Below are positions 15,656 through 22,766 of a stretch of 37,663 nt of DNA, piece by piece. A model generated the notes under the pieces. It was not told the origin of the DNA. It saw nothing but the letters and a program-made list of their open reading frames with translations, and ran no database searches. Within the stretch, counting starts at the first letter, position 1. Every line of letters starts with the position of its first letter. The translations under genes and the position numbers were made by a program. The stretch comes from JACKLD01 sp049297695 (GTDB lineage Bacteria > Pseudomonadota > Alphaproteobacteria > UBA2136 > UBA6156), in contig JBAQUT010000044.1 in assembly GCA_049297695.1 (NCBI GenBank), forward strand, positions 1 to 37,663, read 5' to 3'.

Positions 15656-15718
15656 AATACTCCTTTTACGTTGTGTTGTTAAGACAGAAGGCCCCCATGT
15701 TACTGCATGGGGGTTTTT
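15656..15718 (+). ncRNA. putative small RNA of about 63 nt between holA and lptE
   Basis: The segment is bounded by a good sigma-70-type promoter (TTGAAG-N17-TATAAA) and a strong terminator with an 8-base-pair GC-rich stem and T-run. It has no reading frame of note. Near its predicted 5' end is CTCCTTTTA (15660-15668), a pyrimidine-rich stretch able to pair with AAGGAG-type ribosome-binding sites such as those of yggT and the lipoprotein gene at 2119. Small RNAs with anti-Shine-Dalgarno motifs are known in Alphaproteobacteria. The existence of the RNA is inferred from the promoter and terminator alone. Confidence 0.5.
15692..15718 (+). terminator. Rho-independent terminator
   Basis: CCCCCATG (15692-15699), loop TTACTG, CATGGGGG (15706-15713), then TTTTT. 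The T-run is on the plus strand, so it ends a plus-strand transcript. The minus strand lacks a good U-tract. Confidence 0.85.
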
Positions 15719-15799
15719 CGTTTAGCGGATGGTTAAGGTGAAGAGTGTAAATAAGTCATTATATTTTTAGGTATTTTACGGCTTTATGAAAAACCTGTA

Positions 15800-15904
15800 C
15801 TGGATTCCAGGTTGCGCGCGGCAGTAACGTTGAGGGTATCTGTATCGTTTGGGGGCCGTGCTCCCTGGAATGACGCCGTTGGCGTGAGGGGGCTTCGCCC
15901 CCTC
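15800..15904. repeat. dispersed palindromic repeat element downstream of lptE
   Basis: It opens with CTGGATTCCAGG (15800-15811), answered by CCTGGAATGAC (15864-15874). Two hairpins follow: ACGCC-GTT-GGCGT (about 15873-15885) and GAGGGGGC-TTC-GCCCCCTC (15886-15904). The double hairpin recurs at 16527-16558. It resembles the REP/RPE-like palindromes that spread in many alphaproteobacterial genomes. No gene overlaps it. Confidence 0.75.
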
Positions 15905-15914
15905 AACCCCCATA

Positions 15915-16412
15915 CTATTTTTTGGCTCTATAAAACAAATTCAGCCGCCGGAGGATTTCTTCCGCCAGGTTGCGGGCGGCGGTTTGGCGGGCGAACACTT
16001 TGCCGCTCTCGGTAGCGTAGGGCGTGGTTTCCACGTTGTAGGCGGTGGTGCTGGCTACTTCGGTTTTAAACAGGGGCTTGCCTTCGGGGCTTTGCAGGTT
16101 CACGCGGGCGGTGAGGGTGAGCTGCTCGCGCTCTACCAAGGCGGTGCGGCGCAGGGCCAAGGCGCTAGCGTCTTCACGGATGGCCACGGTAAGCGTATCC
16201 AGCGTGGCGGCTTGGGTGGGCAAATCTTGCCGCAGGCGTTGACTCATGAGTTGGGCGGTGCGGCGTTCGCCCACGTTTTGCTCTTCAAAGCGTTCCATTT
16301 CCACGGTGGCTACTTGGATGTGGGAGGCGAGGGTTTGGCCGTTGATGGGTTGGTACAGTGGCGTATAACCGCACGAAGACAGGAAGAGCGCGAGTAGGAT
16401 ATTGTTTTTCAT
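15915..16412 (-). CDS. lptE: LPS-assembly lipoprotein LptE
   Basis: 165 residues. A short lipoprotein signal has LSSC (Cys about 14), followed by GYTPLYQP, the family's signature start. The beta-alpha sandwich body includes VATVEMERFEEQNVGERRTAQLMSQRLRQDL and ends with ARNLAEEILRRLNLF. LptE plugs the LptD barrel and helps insert lipopolysaccharide into the outer membrane. The order leuS-lptE-holA is conserved in Alphaproteobacteria. No Shine-Dalgarno sequence is present (the bases before the ATG are CTCCTCCC), but a promoter at 16419-16447 would start RNA at the ATG. Confidence 0.9.
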   Translation of the reverse strand: MKNNILLALFLSSCGYTPLYQPINGQTLASHIQVATVEMERFEEQNVGERRTAQLMSQRLRQDLPTQAATLDTLTVAIREDASALALRRTALVEREQLTLTARVNLQSPEGKPLFKTEVASTTAYNVETTPYATESGKVFARQTAARNLAEEILRRLNLFYRAKK

Positions 16413-16418
16413 GGGAGG

Positions 16419-16447
16419 AGTTTAAGAGGTCAGAGTCATGAGGTCAA
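16419..16447 (-). promoter_or_regulatory. lptE promoter, predicted leaderless
   Basis: On the minus strand TTGACC (16447-16442), 17-base spacer, TAAACT (16424-16419), then 6 bases to the ATG at 16412. The start of RNA would fall on the A of the ATG. Confidence 0.55.
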
Positions 16448-16505
16448 AGACATTTTGGCTTTGTGTGAATAGGTTCCGTTTTCAACAGATTGCCTGTAGC
16501 TCTGG

Positions 16506-16558
16506 ATGCCCGCCTGCGCGGGCATGACGCCCTTCGGGCGTGAGGGGCTGCGCCCCTC
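16506..16558. repeat. second palindromic repeat element, upstream of lptE
   Basis: Three consecutive hairpins: ATGCCCGC/GCGGGCAT (16506-16525), ACGCCC-TTC-GGGCGT (16527-16541) and GAGGGGC-TGC-GCCCCTC (16542-16558). The last two correspond to the double hairpin at 15873-15904, with changes on both arms that keep pairing. Confidence 0.75.
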
Positions 16559-16585
16559 AATCTGCCATCATAGAACAATGCGTGT

Positions 16586-16723
16586 TTAGCGTGACTGCGA
16601 CTGATTTATTGAAAAAACCATCAACGCAATTCCTCCTGCAATCACAGGTGGGTTGCCTAATGATAATCCTGCTCCATAAACCAAACCTCCGAGTATCGTA
16701 CCCGCAGTAGATAACTTCATCAT
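16586..16723 (-). CDS. small hydrophobic protein downstream of leuS
   Basis: 45 residues (MMKLSTAG to SQSR). Two glycine-rich hydrophobic stretches (GTILGGLVYGAGLSLG and PPVIAGGIALMVFSI) joined by NP suggest a two-helix membrane hairpin. AAGGAAAGGGAA stands just before the ATG, a strong ribosome-binding site. It lies 51 bases after the leuS stop on the same strand. No family recognised; it may be too short for most gene callers. Confidence 0.55.
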   Translation of the reverse strand: MMKLSTAGTILGGLVYGAGLSLGNPPVIAGGIALMVFSINQSQSR

Positions 16724-16774
16724 GTTATTTCCCTTTCCTTAGGTAATTGTATTCTAGGGCAGTTAATTTGTTTT

Positions 16775-19444
16775 TCAAGAGGCAGTTGCAATACTTACTA
16801 ACTTGCTGGGGACGTAGACTTTTTTGACGATAGTGCGACCTTGGAGGTGATTTTGGGCTTCCGGGGCGGCGAGGGCTTGGGCGAGGGCGTCCTCCTGGCT
16901 GATATCGGCTGGAACGGTAAGACGCGCGCGGACTTTGCCGTCGATTTGCACCACGAGGGTGATTTCGTCTTCCTTTGCAGCGGCTTCGTCGTATTTCAGC
17001 CATTCGGTGGCGGTGAGGGGGGTGGCGTGGCCTAGGACCGCCCAGAGTTCCTCGGTGATGTGAGGGACGGCGGGGTTGAGGAGGCGCACCAAGGCTTCCA
17101 CGCCAAAACGAAATAGATATGCCATTTCACTAGGAGAATTGTTGCCCTTTAGTGTGTGAATATCAGCAAACTTTTGAAGCGTGTTAGCCAATTCCATACA
17201 TGCAGCAACCATAGTATTATATTGAAATTTATTAATGTCTTCTGTAACCTTATGAATAGTTTGATGAATCTTGCGATTTACCGCTTTCATTCCCACATCT
17301 GTAGGACTAATATTCAATCCATTACGTTTAAGGTCTTCATTTGCGTAGTTATCCAAACTAGCCCGTTCAGTTAGCGTCCATAGGCGGTTCAGGAAGCGCC
17401 AGGCGCCTTCGATGGCTTGTTCGCTCCACTCCAAGTCCCGTTCGGGCGGGGCGGTAAACAGGATAAACAGGCGGAGGGTATCCGCACCGTATTTGGCCAG
17501 CAATTCGTCGGGGCTATCGCCGTTGTTTTTGGATTTGCTGATTTTTTCGGCGGGAGAGACTTTCAGCGGGGTATCCGTGCCTTTGAGGTAGGCCTTGCTA
17601 TCGCGCCATTCCACCTGGCTGGGGTAAATGTAATCGCCATTGGGGGCTTGGTAGGTGTTGCCGATGACCATACCTTGGCACAACAGGGCGGCGAAGGGTT
17701 CGTCGCCCACGGGGTAGCCGCAATCGCGCAAGGCTTTGGTGAAGAAGCGGGCGTAGAGCAGGTGGAGCACGGCGTGTTCGATGCCGCCTATATACTGGTC
17801 AACCCCTTGGGTTGTCTGGATTCCTGGATTCCTGGATGACTGGTTTGTTCCCATCCAATAGGCCACTTTGGCGTTGTCCAACGGTTCGGCGGCGTCGGGG
17901 CAGAGGTAGCGGAGGAAGTACCAACTGCTGTCCATGAAGGTGTCCATGGTGTCGGTTTCCCGCGTGGCTTGGCCGTTGCAGGTGGGGCAGGTGGTGTGCT
18001 TCCACGTGGGGTGATTATCAAGAGGGTTGCCGCTGCCGGTAAATTGCACATCGTTGGGCAAGGCCACAGGAAGCTGGGCCTTGGGCACCGGCACCACGCC
18101 GCAGGTGGGGCAATGGATGAACGGGATGGGGCAGCCCCAGCAACGTTGGCGGGAAATGCCCCAATCGCGCAGGCGCCACTGGGTGACGCCGTGGCCCCAG
18201 CCTTCGGTTTCCGCCTTGGCAATGATTTTAGTTTTAGCGTCATCTACATCCAAATCATTTAAGTCAAAAGAGTTCACTAATTTTCCGTAAGGTTCTACAT
18301 ACGGAAGCTGTCCAAACTCACGGTCAGCCTCTTGTAGATTTTTATTATCAATAACTCTTTTGATTTTTAAATTATATTTTATTGCAAAGGCGTGATCGCG
18401 CTCGTCGTGGGCGGGTACAGCCATTAAAGCGCCGGTGCCGTAGGTCATCAGCACAAAGTTGGCGATGTAGATGGGGAGGGGTTCGTCCGTAAGGGGGTGG
18501 ATGGCGGTGTAAGGGGTTTTAAAACCCTTTTTCTCGGCCTTGTCGATGATTTCTTGGGCCGTGCCCATGGCGGAGGCTTCTTCCACAAACAAACGGGCTT
18601 GTGGGTCGTTCTGGGCGGTCAGAGTGGCGAGAGGGTGTTCAGGCGCCACGGCACAGAAGGTGGCGCCGTAGAGGGTGTCTGGCCGTGTTGTGAATACGTC
18701 GAGGGTTTTATCCCAACCATTCACCTTGAAGCTGAATTGCAAGCCCGTGGATTTACCCAACCAGTTTTCCTGCATCAGGCGAACGCGGGCGGGCCAGTTG
18801 GGGAGTTTTTCAAGGTCGGCGAGGAGTTGATCGGCGTACTGGGTGATGCGCATCATCCATTGGGGCATCAGGCGGCGTTCCACGGGGGCACCAGAGCGCC
18901 AGCCTTTGCCATCGACTACTTGTTCGTTGGCCAGCACGGTGTTGTCCACGGGGTCCCAATTGACGAGGCTTTCTTTGCGGTACACCAAGCCTTTGGCGGC
19001 TAAATCGAGAAACAGCGCCTGTTGGGGGCCGTAGTAGTTGGGCAGGCAACTGGTAATCTCTTTGCTCCAGTCGTAGCTCCAGCCGAACTGCTGCATGGTG
19101 CGCTTCATCTCCGCAATGTTGGCCAGCGTCCAGTCTTGGGGGGGGATGTTCCGCTTGATGGCGGCGTTTTCCGCGGGGAGGCCAAAGCTATCCCAGCCCA
19201 TAGGGTGCATCACATTGAAGCCGGCGGCGCGTTTGTAGCGGGCCAGAACATCGCCCAGCGTGTAGTTGCGCACGTGGCCCATGTGAAGCTGGCCGCTGGG
19301 ATAGGGGAGCATTTCCAGCACGTAGTATTTGGGTTTTGCCGTATCGGCCTGCACGTAGAATGGGCTGGATTCCAGATTGGCAGAGAACCAGGATTGTTGC
19401 CACTTTTGTTCGATGGTTTGGGGTGTGTAGGAGGCGGTAGTCAT
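16775..19444 (-). CDS. leuS: leucyl-tRNA synthetase
   Basis: 889 residues from ATG 19444, chosen because GAAGG precedes it and the family's N-terminal TPQTIEQKWQQSWF follows; the frame is open 48 codons further upstream but that part is repeat-derived. Class I signatures: PYPSGQLHMGHVRNY (HIGH-type HMGH), WDSFGLPAENAA, the CP1 editing domain with TRPDTLYGATF and MAVPAHDERD, and KISKS (AEKISKSKNNG). It charges tRNA-Leu. An unusual 15-residue insertion (NQSSRNPGIQTTQG region) interrupts the normally tight YWLPVDQYIGG segment and is encoded by a tandem octamer repeat. The upstream neighbour is the DUF3576 gene, as in relatives. Confidence 0.96.
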   Translation of the reverse strand: MTTASYTPQTIEQKWQQSWFSANLESSPFYVQADTAKPKYYVLEMLPYPSGQLHMGHVRNYTLGDVLARYKRAAGFNVMHPMGWDSFGLPAENAAIKRNIPPQDWTLANIAEMKRTMQQFGWSYDWSKEITSCLPNYYGPQQALFLDLAAKGLVYRKESLVNWDPVDNTVLANEQVVDGKGWRSGAPVERRLMPQWMMRITQYADQLLADLEKLPNWPARVRLMQENWLGKSTGLQFSFKVNGWDKTLDVFTTRPDTLYGATFCAVAPEHPLATLTAQNDPQARLFVEEASAMGTAQEIIDKAEKKGFKTPYTAIHPLTDEPLPIYIANFVLMTYGTGALMAVPAHDERDHAFAIKYNLKIKRVIDNKNLQEADREFGQLPYVEPYGKLVNSFDLNDLDVDDAKTKIIAKAETEGWGHGVTQWRLRDWGISRQRCWGCPIPFIHCPTCGVVPVPKAQLPVALPNDVQFTGSGNPLDNHPTWKHTTCPTCNGQATRETDTMDTFMDSSWYFLRYLCPDAAEPLDNAKVAYWMGTNQSSRNPGIQTTQGVDQYIGGIEHAVLHLLYARFFTKALRDCGYPVGDEPFAALLCQGMVIGNTYQAPNGDYIYPSQVEWRDSKAYLKGTDTPLKVSPAEKISKSKNNGDSPDELLAKYGADTLRLFILFTAPPERDLEWSEQAIEGAWRFLNRLWTLTERASLDNYANEDLKRNGLNISPTDVGMKAVNRKIHQTIHKVTEDINKFQYNTMVAACMELANTLQKFADIHTLKGNNSPSEMAYLFRFGVEALVRLLNPAVPHITEELWAVLGHATPLTATEWLKYDEAAAKEDEITLVVQIDGKVRARLTVPADISQEDALAQALAAPEAQNHLQGRTIVKKVYVPSKLVSIATAS
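17816..17843. repeat. octamer tandem repeat inside leuS
   Basis: CTGGATTC, CTGGATTC, CTGGATGA, CTGG on the plus strand. It lies in frame in leuS and encodes part of a 15-residue insertion absent from typical LeuRS. The unit shares CTGGATTC with the end of the repeat element at 15800. Confidence 0.8.
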
Positions 19445-19560
19445 AGAGGTTCCTTCGCTTGATAGGCTATTTTTAGCGGATGATAAGGATTTGGGCAAGT
19501 ATGGATGGCATTTAACTTGGGAGATAGCCACGCTCCTACTACGCCCCATAGTGAGAGCTT

Positions 19561-19607
19561 CCTCCTTCGCCAAGGCTACGGAGGACACATCGCCCCCTCA
19601 ACCCCTA
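19561..19607. repeat. repeat fragment between the DUF3576 gene and leuS
   Basis: An interrupted hairpin (CCTCC...GCC-AA-GGC...GGAGG, 19561-19584) is followed by CGCCCCCTCAACCCCTAG, which matches the right half of the element ending at 15904. The copy is truncated. Confidence 0.55.
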
Positions 19608-19624
19608 GATTATCAGTTTTACCT

Positions 19625-20206
19625 CTACTCTTTCAGCGCGGATACCTTCATGGCGCGGGCTTTAGTGAGGATGATATCTTCTAATTGGCGGGCGGTGGCG
19701 GCATCGGCGGGGGCATCGTTCCACACACCTTTGGAATCTTTGGTTTGTTTGAACACTTTGGCTTGGATGGCATCGGCGCGGAGCTCTTTGCCCAAAATGA
19801 GGATGTTCACCTTCACTTTTTCGGTGGGGTTTTGGGGAGAAACGTACCAATCGGTAATGATGGTGCCGCCGTTGCTGTCGGCCTGGGTGAGGGGCATGAA
19901 GCCCACGCTTTCCAAGCTGGCGCGCCACAGGTAGGCGTTCACGGCCATTTCCGACGAGCCGCCGCCCAGCAGGCCGCCGCCGTTTTTGTTTTTAAAGGCA
20001 TCCAAAATGTTGCCAGATTTGCCAGAGAAGATACCAGGGCCTTTGGGCATATCGTACGTGGGGTTGGGGTCGGCTTGCTTCACGTTGACGCCACTGCACC
20101 CTCCTACGCTGGTGAGAGTGAGGGCAACCATGCACAGCACACCCAAGCTTCGGAGGGCAGGGGCTGCCTTGAGAGTGGCATTGTTTGTTGGCTGATACAC
20201 GCGCAT
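19625..20206 (-). CDS. DUF3576 family lipoprotein
   Basis: 193 residues. N-terminal signal with VGGC (lipobox, Cys about 37). The domain includes SSEMAVNAYLWRASLESVGFMPLTQADSNGGTIITDWYVSP and NPTEKVKVNILILGKELRADAI, the pattern of DUF3576 proteins that stand next to leuS in Alphaproteobacteria. The function is unknown; it is presumably an outer-membrane or periplasmic lipoprotein. AAGAAGGGG before the ATG supports the start. A terminator separates it from the porin gene upstream, so it has its own promoter; a TTGACA lies at 20262-20257. Confidence 0.85.
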   Translation of the reverse strand: MRVYQPTNNATLKAAPALRSLGVLCMVALTLTSVGGCSGVNVKQADPNPTYDMPKGPGIFSGKSGNILDAFKNKNGGGLLGGGSSEMAVNAYLWRASLESVGFMPLTQADSNGGTIITDWYVSPQNPTEKVKVNILILGKELRADAIQAKVFKQTKDSKGVWNDAPADAATARQLEDIILTKARAMKVSALKE

Positions 20207-20263
20207 GAGGATTCCCCTTCTTCAGGTGGGCAGTTTTGCGGGGGTTGGGGATACTTGTCAAAC

Positions 20264-20287
20264 AAAAAGGAGCCTTGCGGCTCCTTT
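20264..20287 (-). terminator. Rho-independent terminator of the porin gene
   Basis: AAAGGAGCC (20266-20274), loop TTGC, GGCTCCTTT (20279-20287): a perfect 9-base-pair stem. On the minus strand it is followed by TTTTTGTTT, 20 bases after the porin stop. Confidence 0.9.
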
Positions 20288-20306
20288 CTGAAAGTCTAAG
20301 CTAAGC

Positions 20307-21410
20307 TTAGAACTTAACGCGCATGTTTACGCCCATCAAGTTGATAGCGTCGGTAGCAGTACCGGTAACATCAGCGTCGAAGTTACGCAGCAAGGCAGCC
20401 ACGGACACGCCGTCAGCTACATTGTACTGAGCGGCAACACCCATGCTGGTCAGCTTGTCGCTGGCAGCAGTGGCGGAGCGCCAGTGTTCCGACTTGGTGT
20501 AGTCGGCGGCAACTTCAAAGGCATCCCAAGCGTAGCCAACTTTGGCGTACATTTGGCTGGGGTCGTTTGCGCCCACAACACCTTTATCCAGGCTAGCAGA
20601 AGCGTAGCCCAAAGTTGCACCCAAACCGCTGTTGTGACGGGCGCTAGCAGCGGCCGTGTAAACTGCGCTTTGTACGTTGGTTGCAGTGGTGTTTTCGTCG
20701 TTGTTGAAGAAAGCACTACCAGCAGCAGCAACTTTAAAGTCGCCCACGCCACCATCATAGTACACACCCATGTCCATATCGCCACCTTGAGCGATTGCGG
20801 CACGACCTTGAACGCCGTTAAAGATAGGCGAGTCGTAACGAATGCTGTTGGTGATGTTTTCGGACATGCCATAGGTCATGGCATTGGGGGTGAAGCCTGT
20901 GTTCAGAACGCCAGTACCAGCGGTACGGAAGCCCAAACCACCACCGATGTCGGCGATGTCGGCGTCCATAACGTCATTGGCGCCTGCGAGGTCCACGGTG
21001 AAAGCGCCATCAGATGCGGTGCTTTGTTTACCGAGGTACAAGCCACCGAAGTTACCAGACATACCTACGCGAGCCTGACGGCTGGTGAAGGTTGCAGCGG
21101 CACCGGCAACGGGAGTTTGGGAGTTGCTGCCCAAGGTTACGTTGCTTTGTTGGTAGGCGTCGGAAGCGTTGTCAGACATGGCGCCTTCCAGCAGAACGCT
21201 GGCGGTGAGGCCATTGTCCAAGGCTTGTGCGCCTTTTACGCCCATACGGGTGTTGCTTTTAGCGTTGTCGTTAATTACAACGTCGGTGTTTTGGCCGTCG
21301 TCGTAGCTGTACAAACCTTTGTTAACCTGACCGTACAACTCAACGTCGACGGCAGAGGCAGTGGCGGCCACAAATACGATTGCGGTCGTTGCCAAGAGGG
21401 TATTTTTCAT
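20307..21410 (-). CDS. outer-membrane porin
   Basis: 367 residues. A signal peptide (TAIVFVAATASA/VDVELYGQVNKGL) precedes the typical first strand of a 16-stranded general porin. Later strands follow the pattern RMGVKGAQAL, TSRQARVGMSGNFGGLYLGKQ (gatekeeping loop region), YAKVGYAWDAFEVAADYTKS, and the C-terminal strand ends in Phe (MRVKF), the BAM recognition signal. It is a trimeric diffusion pore by family. AAGGATAGGG precedes the ATG. A perfect CRP-type site lies about 120 bases upstream. The gene sits between parB and the DUF3576-leuS operon, which is not its usual place. Confidence 0.93.
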   Translation of the reverse strand: MKNTLLATTAIVFVAATASAVDVELYGQVNKGLYSYDDGQNTDVVINDNAKSNTRMGVKGAQALDNGLTASVLLEGAMSDNASDAYQQSNVTLGSNSQTPVAGAAATFTSRQARVGMSGNFGGLYLGKQSTASDGAFTVDLAGANDVMDADIADIGGGLGFRTAGTGVLNTGFTPNAMTYGMSENITNSIRYDSPIFNGVQGRAAIAQGGDMDMGVYYDGGVGDFKVAAAGSAFFNNDENTTATNVQSAVYTAAASARHNSGLGATLGYASASLDKGVVGANDPSQMYAKVGYAWDAFEVAADYTKSEHWRSATAASDKLTSMGVAAQYNVADGVSVAALLRNFDADVTGTATDAINLMGVNMRVKF

Positions 21411-21529
21411 TTGTCCCTATCCTTACTTGTTTACACACCATGGGTGGGTTCACGCCATGCGTGGTGTTAACTTGCGTTCCCACCACTTATACCGTCAACC
21501 GCACCTTGCGGTTTTCAGAACAGGGGGTG

Positions 21530-21545
21530 TGTGATAGCTATCACA
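21530..21545. promoter_or_regulatory. CRP/FNR-family operator upstream of the porin gene
   Basis: TGTGATAGCTATCACA is a perfect 16-base palindrome of the form TGTGA-N6-TCACA, the consensus of CRP-type regulators. A -10-like TATAAG (21491-21486, minus strand) would put the RNA start near 21479-21476. The site centre would then be about 58-61 bases upstream, the class I activator position. The -10 assignment is inference. Confidence 0.7.
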
Positions 21546-21740
21546 ATGACAGTTACCAAACCCTGCCTGTTGCGGGGATTGTTAGCGTGCCTCCCCCCAA
21601 GTTGTCAAGCCTTACACCAACCTGAGCAAGCTAAACGGCTGCAATCTGCCTATATATTAGGCATCTTGTCATTTGCAATGTTTGTAACTCATTAAAATAT
21701 ATAAATTTTTACAATTATCACGCAAATCTTATAAAAACGC

Positions 21741-22730
21741 CTAAATATTCATACGCCCAGCGGGATTGGCACTGGTAGCCTCGGTATTTTGGGTACTGAG
21801 GCGTTTGAGGAGTGCCGAAAGCTCGTCGGTGCTATCAAAAAAGATGCGCACAGAACCGCCACCGTTGGTTTCTTGCTGGCGAATAGCAACCTTTAGCCCC
21901 ACGCGTTCTTGCATCAATTGCTCCAGTGCCGAGATTTTGGGGTCGGATGGACGGCGGCCGCGAGCGGCCTGGCCGGGACGGAGAAGATTCCGTACCAAAT
22001 CTTCCGTTTCGCGGACGCTCATTTGGTTTTTAATAACCTTATTGGCGGCACGAAGCTGGAGCTCGGCATCTTCCCCCAAACTCAAGAGTGCGCGGGCATG
22101 TCCCATAGTCAGTAAACTTTTATTCACACACTCTTTAATTTTCTCAGGAAGAGCCAAAAGACGGAGCAAGTTAGTGATATGAGACCGACTTTTCCCCGTG
22201 ACACGGGCCATATCTTCGTGGGTGTAGTTGAATTCGGCCACCAAACGCTCGTAACCCATTGCTTCTTCAAGAGGATTGAGGTCGGCGCGCTGGACGTTTT
22301 CCACCAACGCCACTTCCAAGGCGCGGCCGTCATCCAAGGTGCGAATGATAACGGGAACCTCGGTAAGGCCTGCTATTTTGGAGGCGCGCCAGCGGCGTTC
22401 GCCCCCGATAATCTCGAATTTACCTTGCTGGGCCTGGGATGGGCGCACCAAAAGCGGTTGAATGACACCTTGGGCGCGAATGCTGCTGGCAAGGGCTTCC
22501 AGCATGACTTCGTCGAACTGGCGGCGGGGTTGGACGCTGGAGGGGATAAGGCTCTCGACGGGAAGGGTCATATCCGCTTTGGTGGGGGCCGAAGGTTGGG
22601 ACGACACGGCGGCGGCGGCGCTGTCATCCAGCAACGCGCCCAAACCACGGCCCAAGCCTTTGGTCATCGGTTTGGAGGGCAGGGCCACGCTGGCGAGGGG
22701 GGATTCGGCGGGGGGGAGGGTGTCGGTCAT
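21741..22730 (-). CDS. parB: chromosome-partitioning protein ParB
   Basis: 329 residues. GLGRGLGALLDD at the N-terminus is the ParA-interacting segment. LIPSSVQPRRQFDE and GGERRWRASKIAGL (arginine-rich CTP-binding box) form the N-terminal domain. VENVQRADLNPLEEAMGY and the helix-turn-helix (HEDMARVTGKSRSHITNLLRLLAL) bind parS. The C-terminal dimer domain includes LIEQLMQERVGLKV-type residues. ParB loads on parS and spreads as a CTP-dependent clamp to organise the origin region. It follows parA by 36 bases in the usual operon. Confidence 0.96.
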   Translation of the reverse strand: MTDTLPPAESPLASVALPSKPMTKGLGRGLGALLDDSAAAAVSSQPSAPTKADMTLPVESLIPSSVQPRRQFDEVMLEALASSIRAQGVIQPLLVRPSQAQQGKFEIIGGERRWRASKIAGLTEVPVIIRTLDDGRALEVALVENVQRADLNPLEEAMGYERLVAEFNYTHEDMARVTGKSRSHITNLLRLLALPEKIKECVNKSLLTMGHARALLSLGEDAELQLRAANKVIKNQMSVRETEDLVRNLLRPGQAARGRRPSDPKISALEQLMQERVGLKVAIRQQETNGGGSVRIFFDSTDELSALLKRLSTQNTEATSANPAGRMNI

Positions 22731-22766
22731 GGAGGTTTTCCTTGTTATCTATGTTCGTAAAACGTG

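Noticed and set aside
19445..19588. N-terminal extension of leuS by 48 codons
   Set aside because: It overlaps a dispersed repeat and has no family similarity, while ATG 19444 has a ribosome-binding site and the normal LeuRS start.
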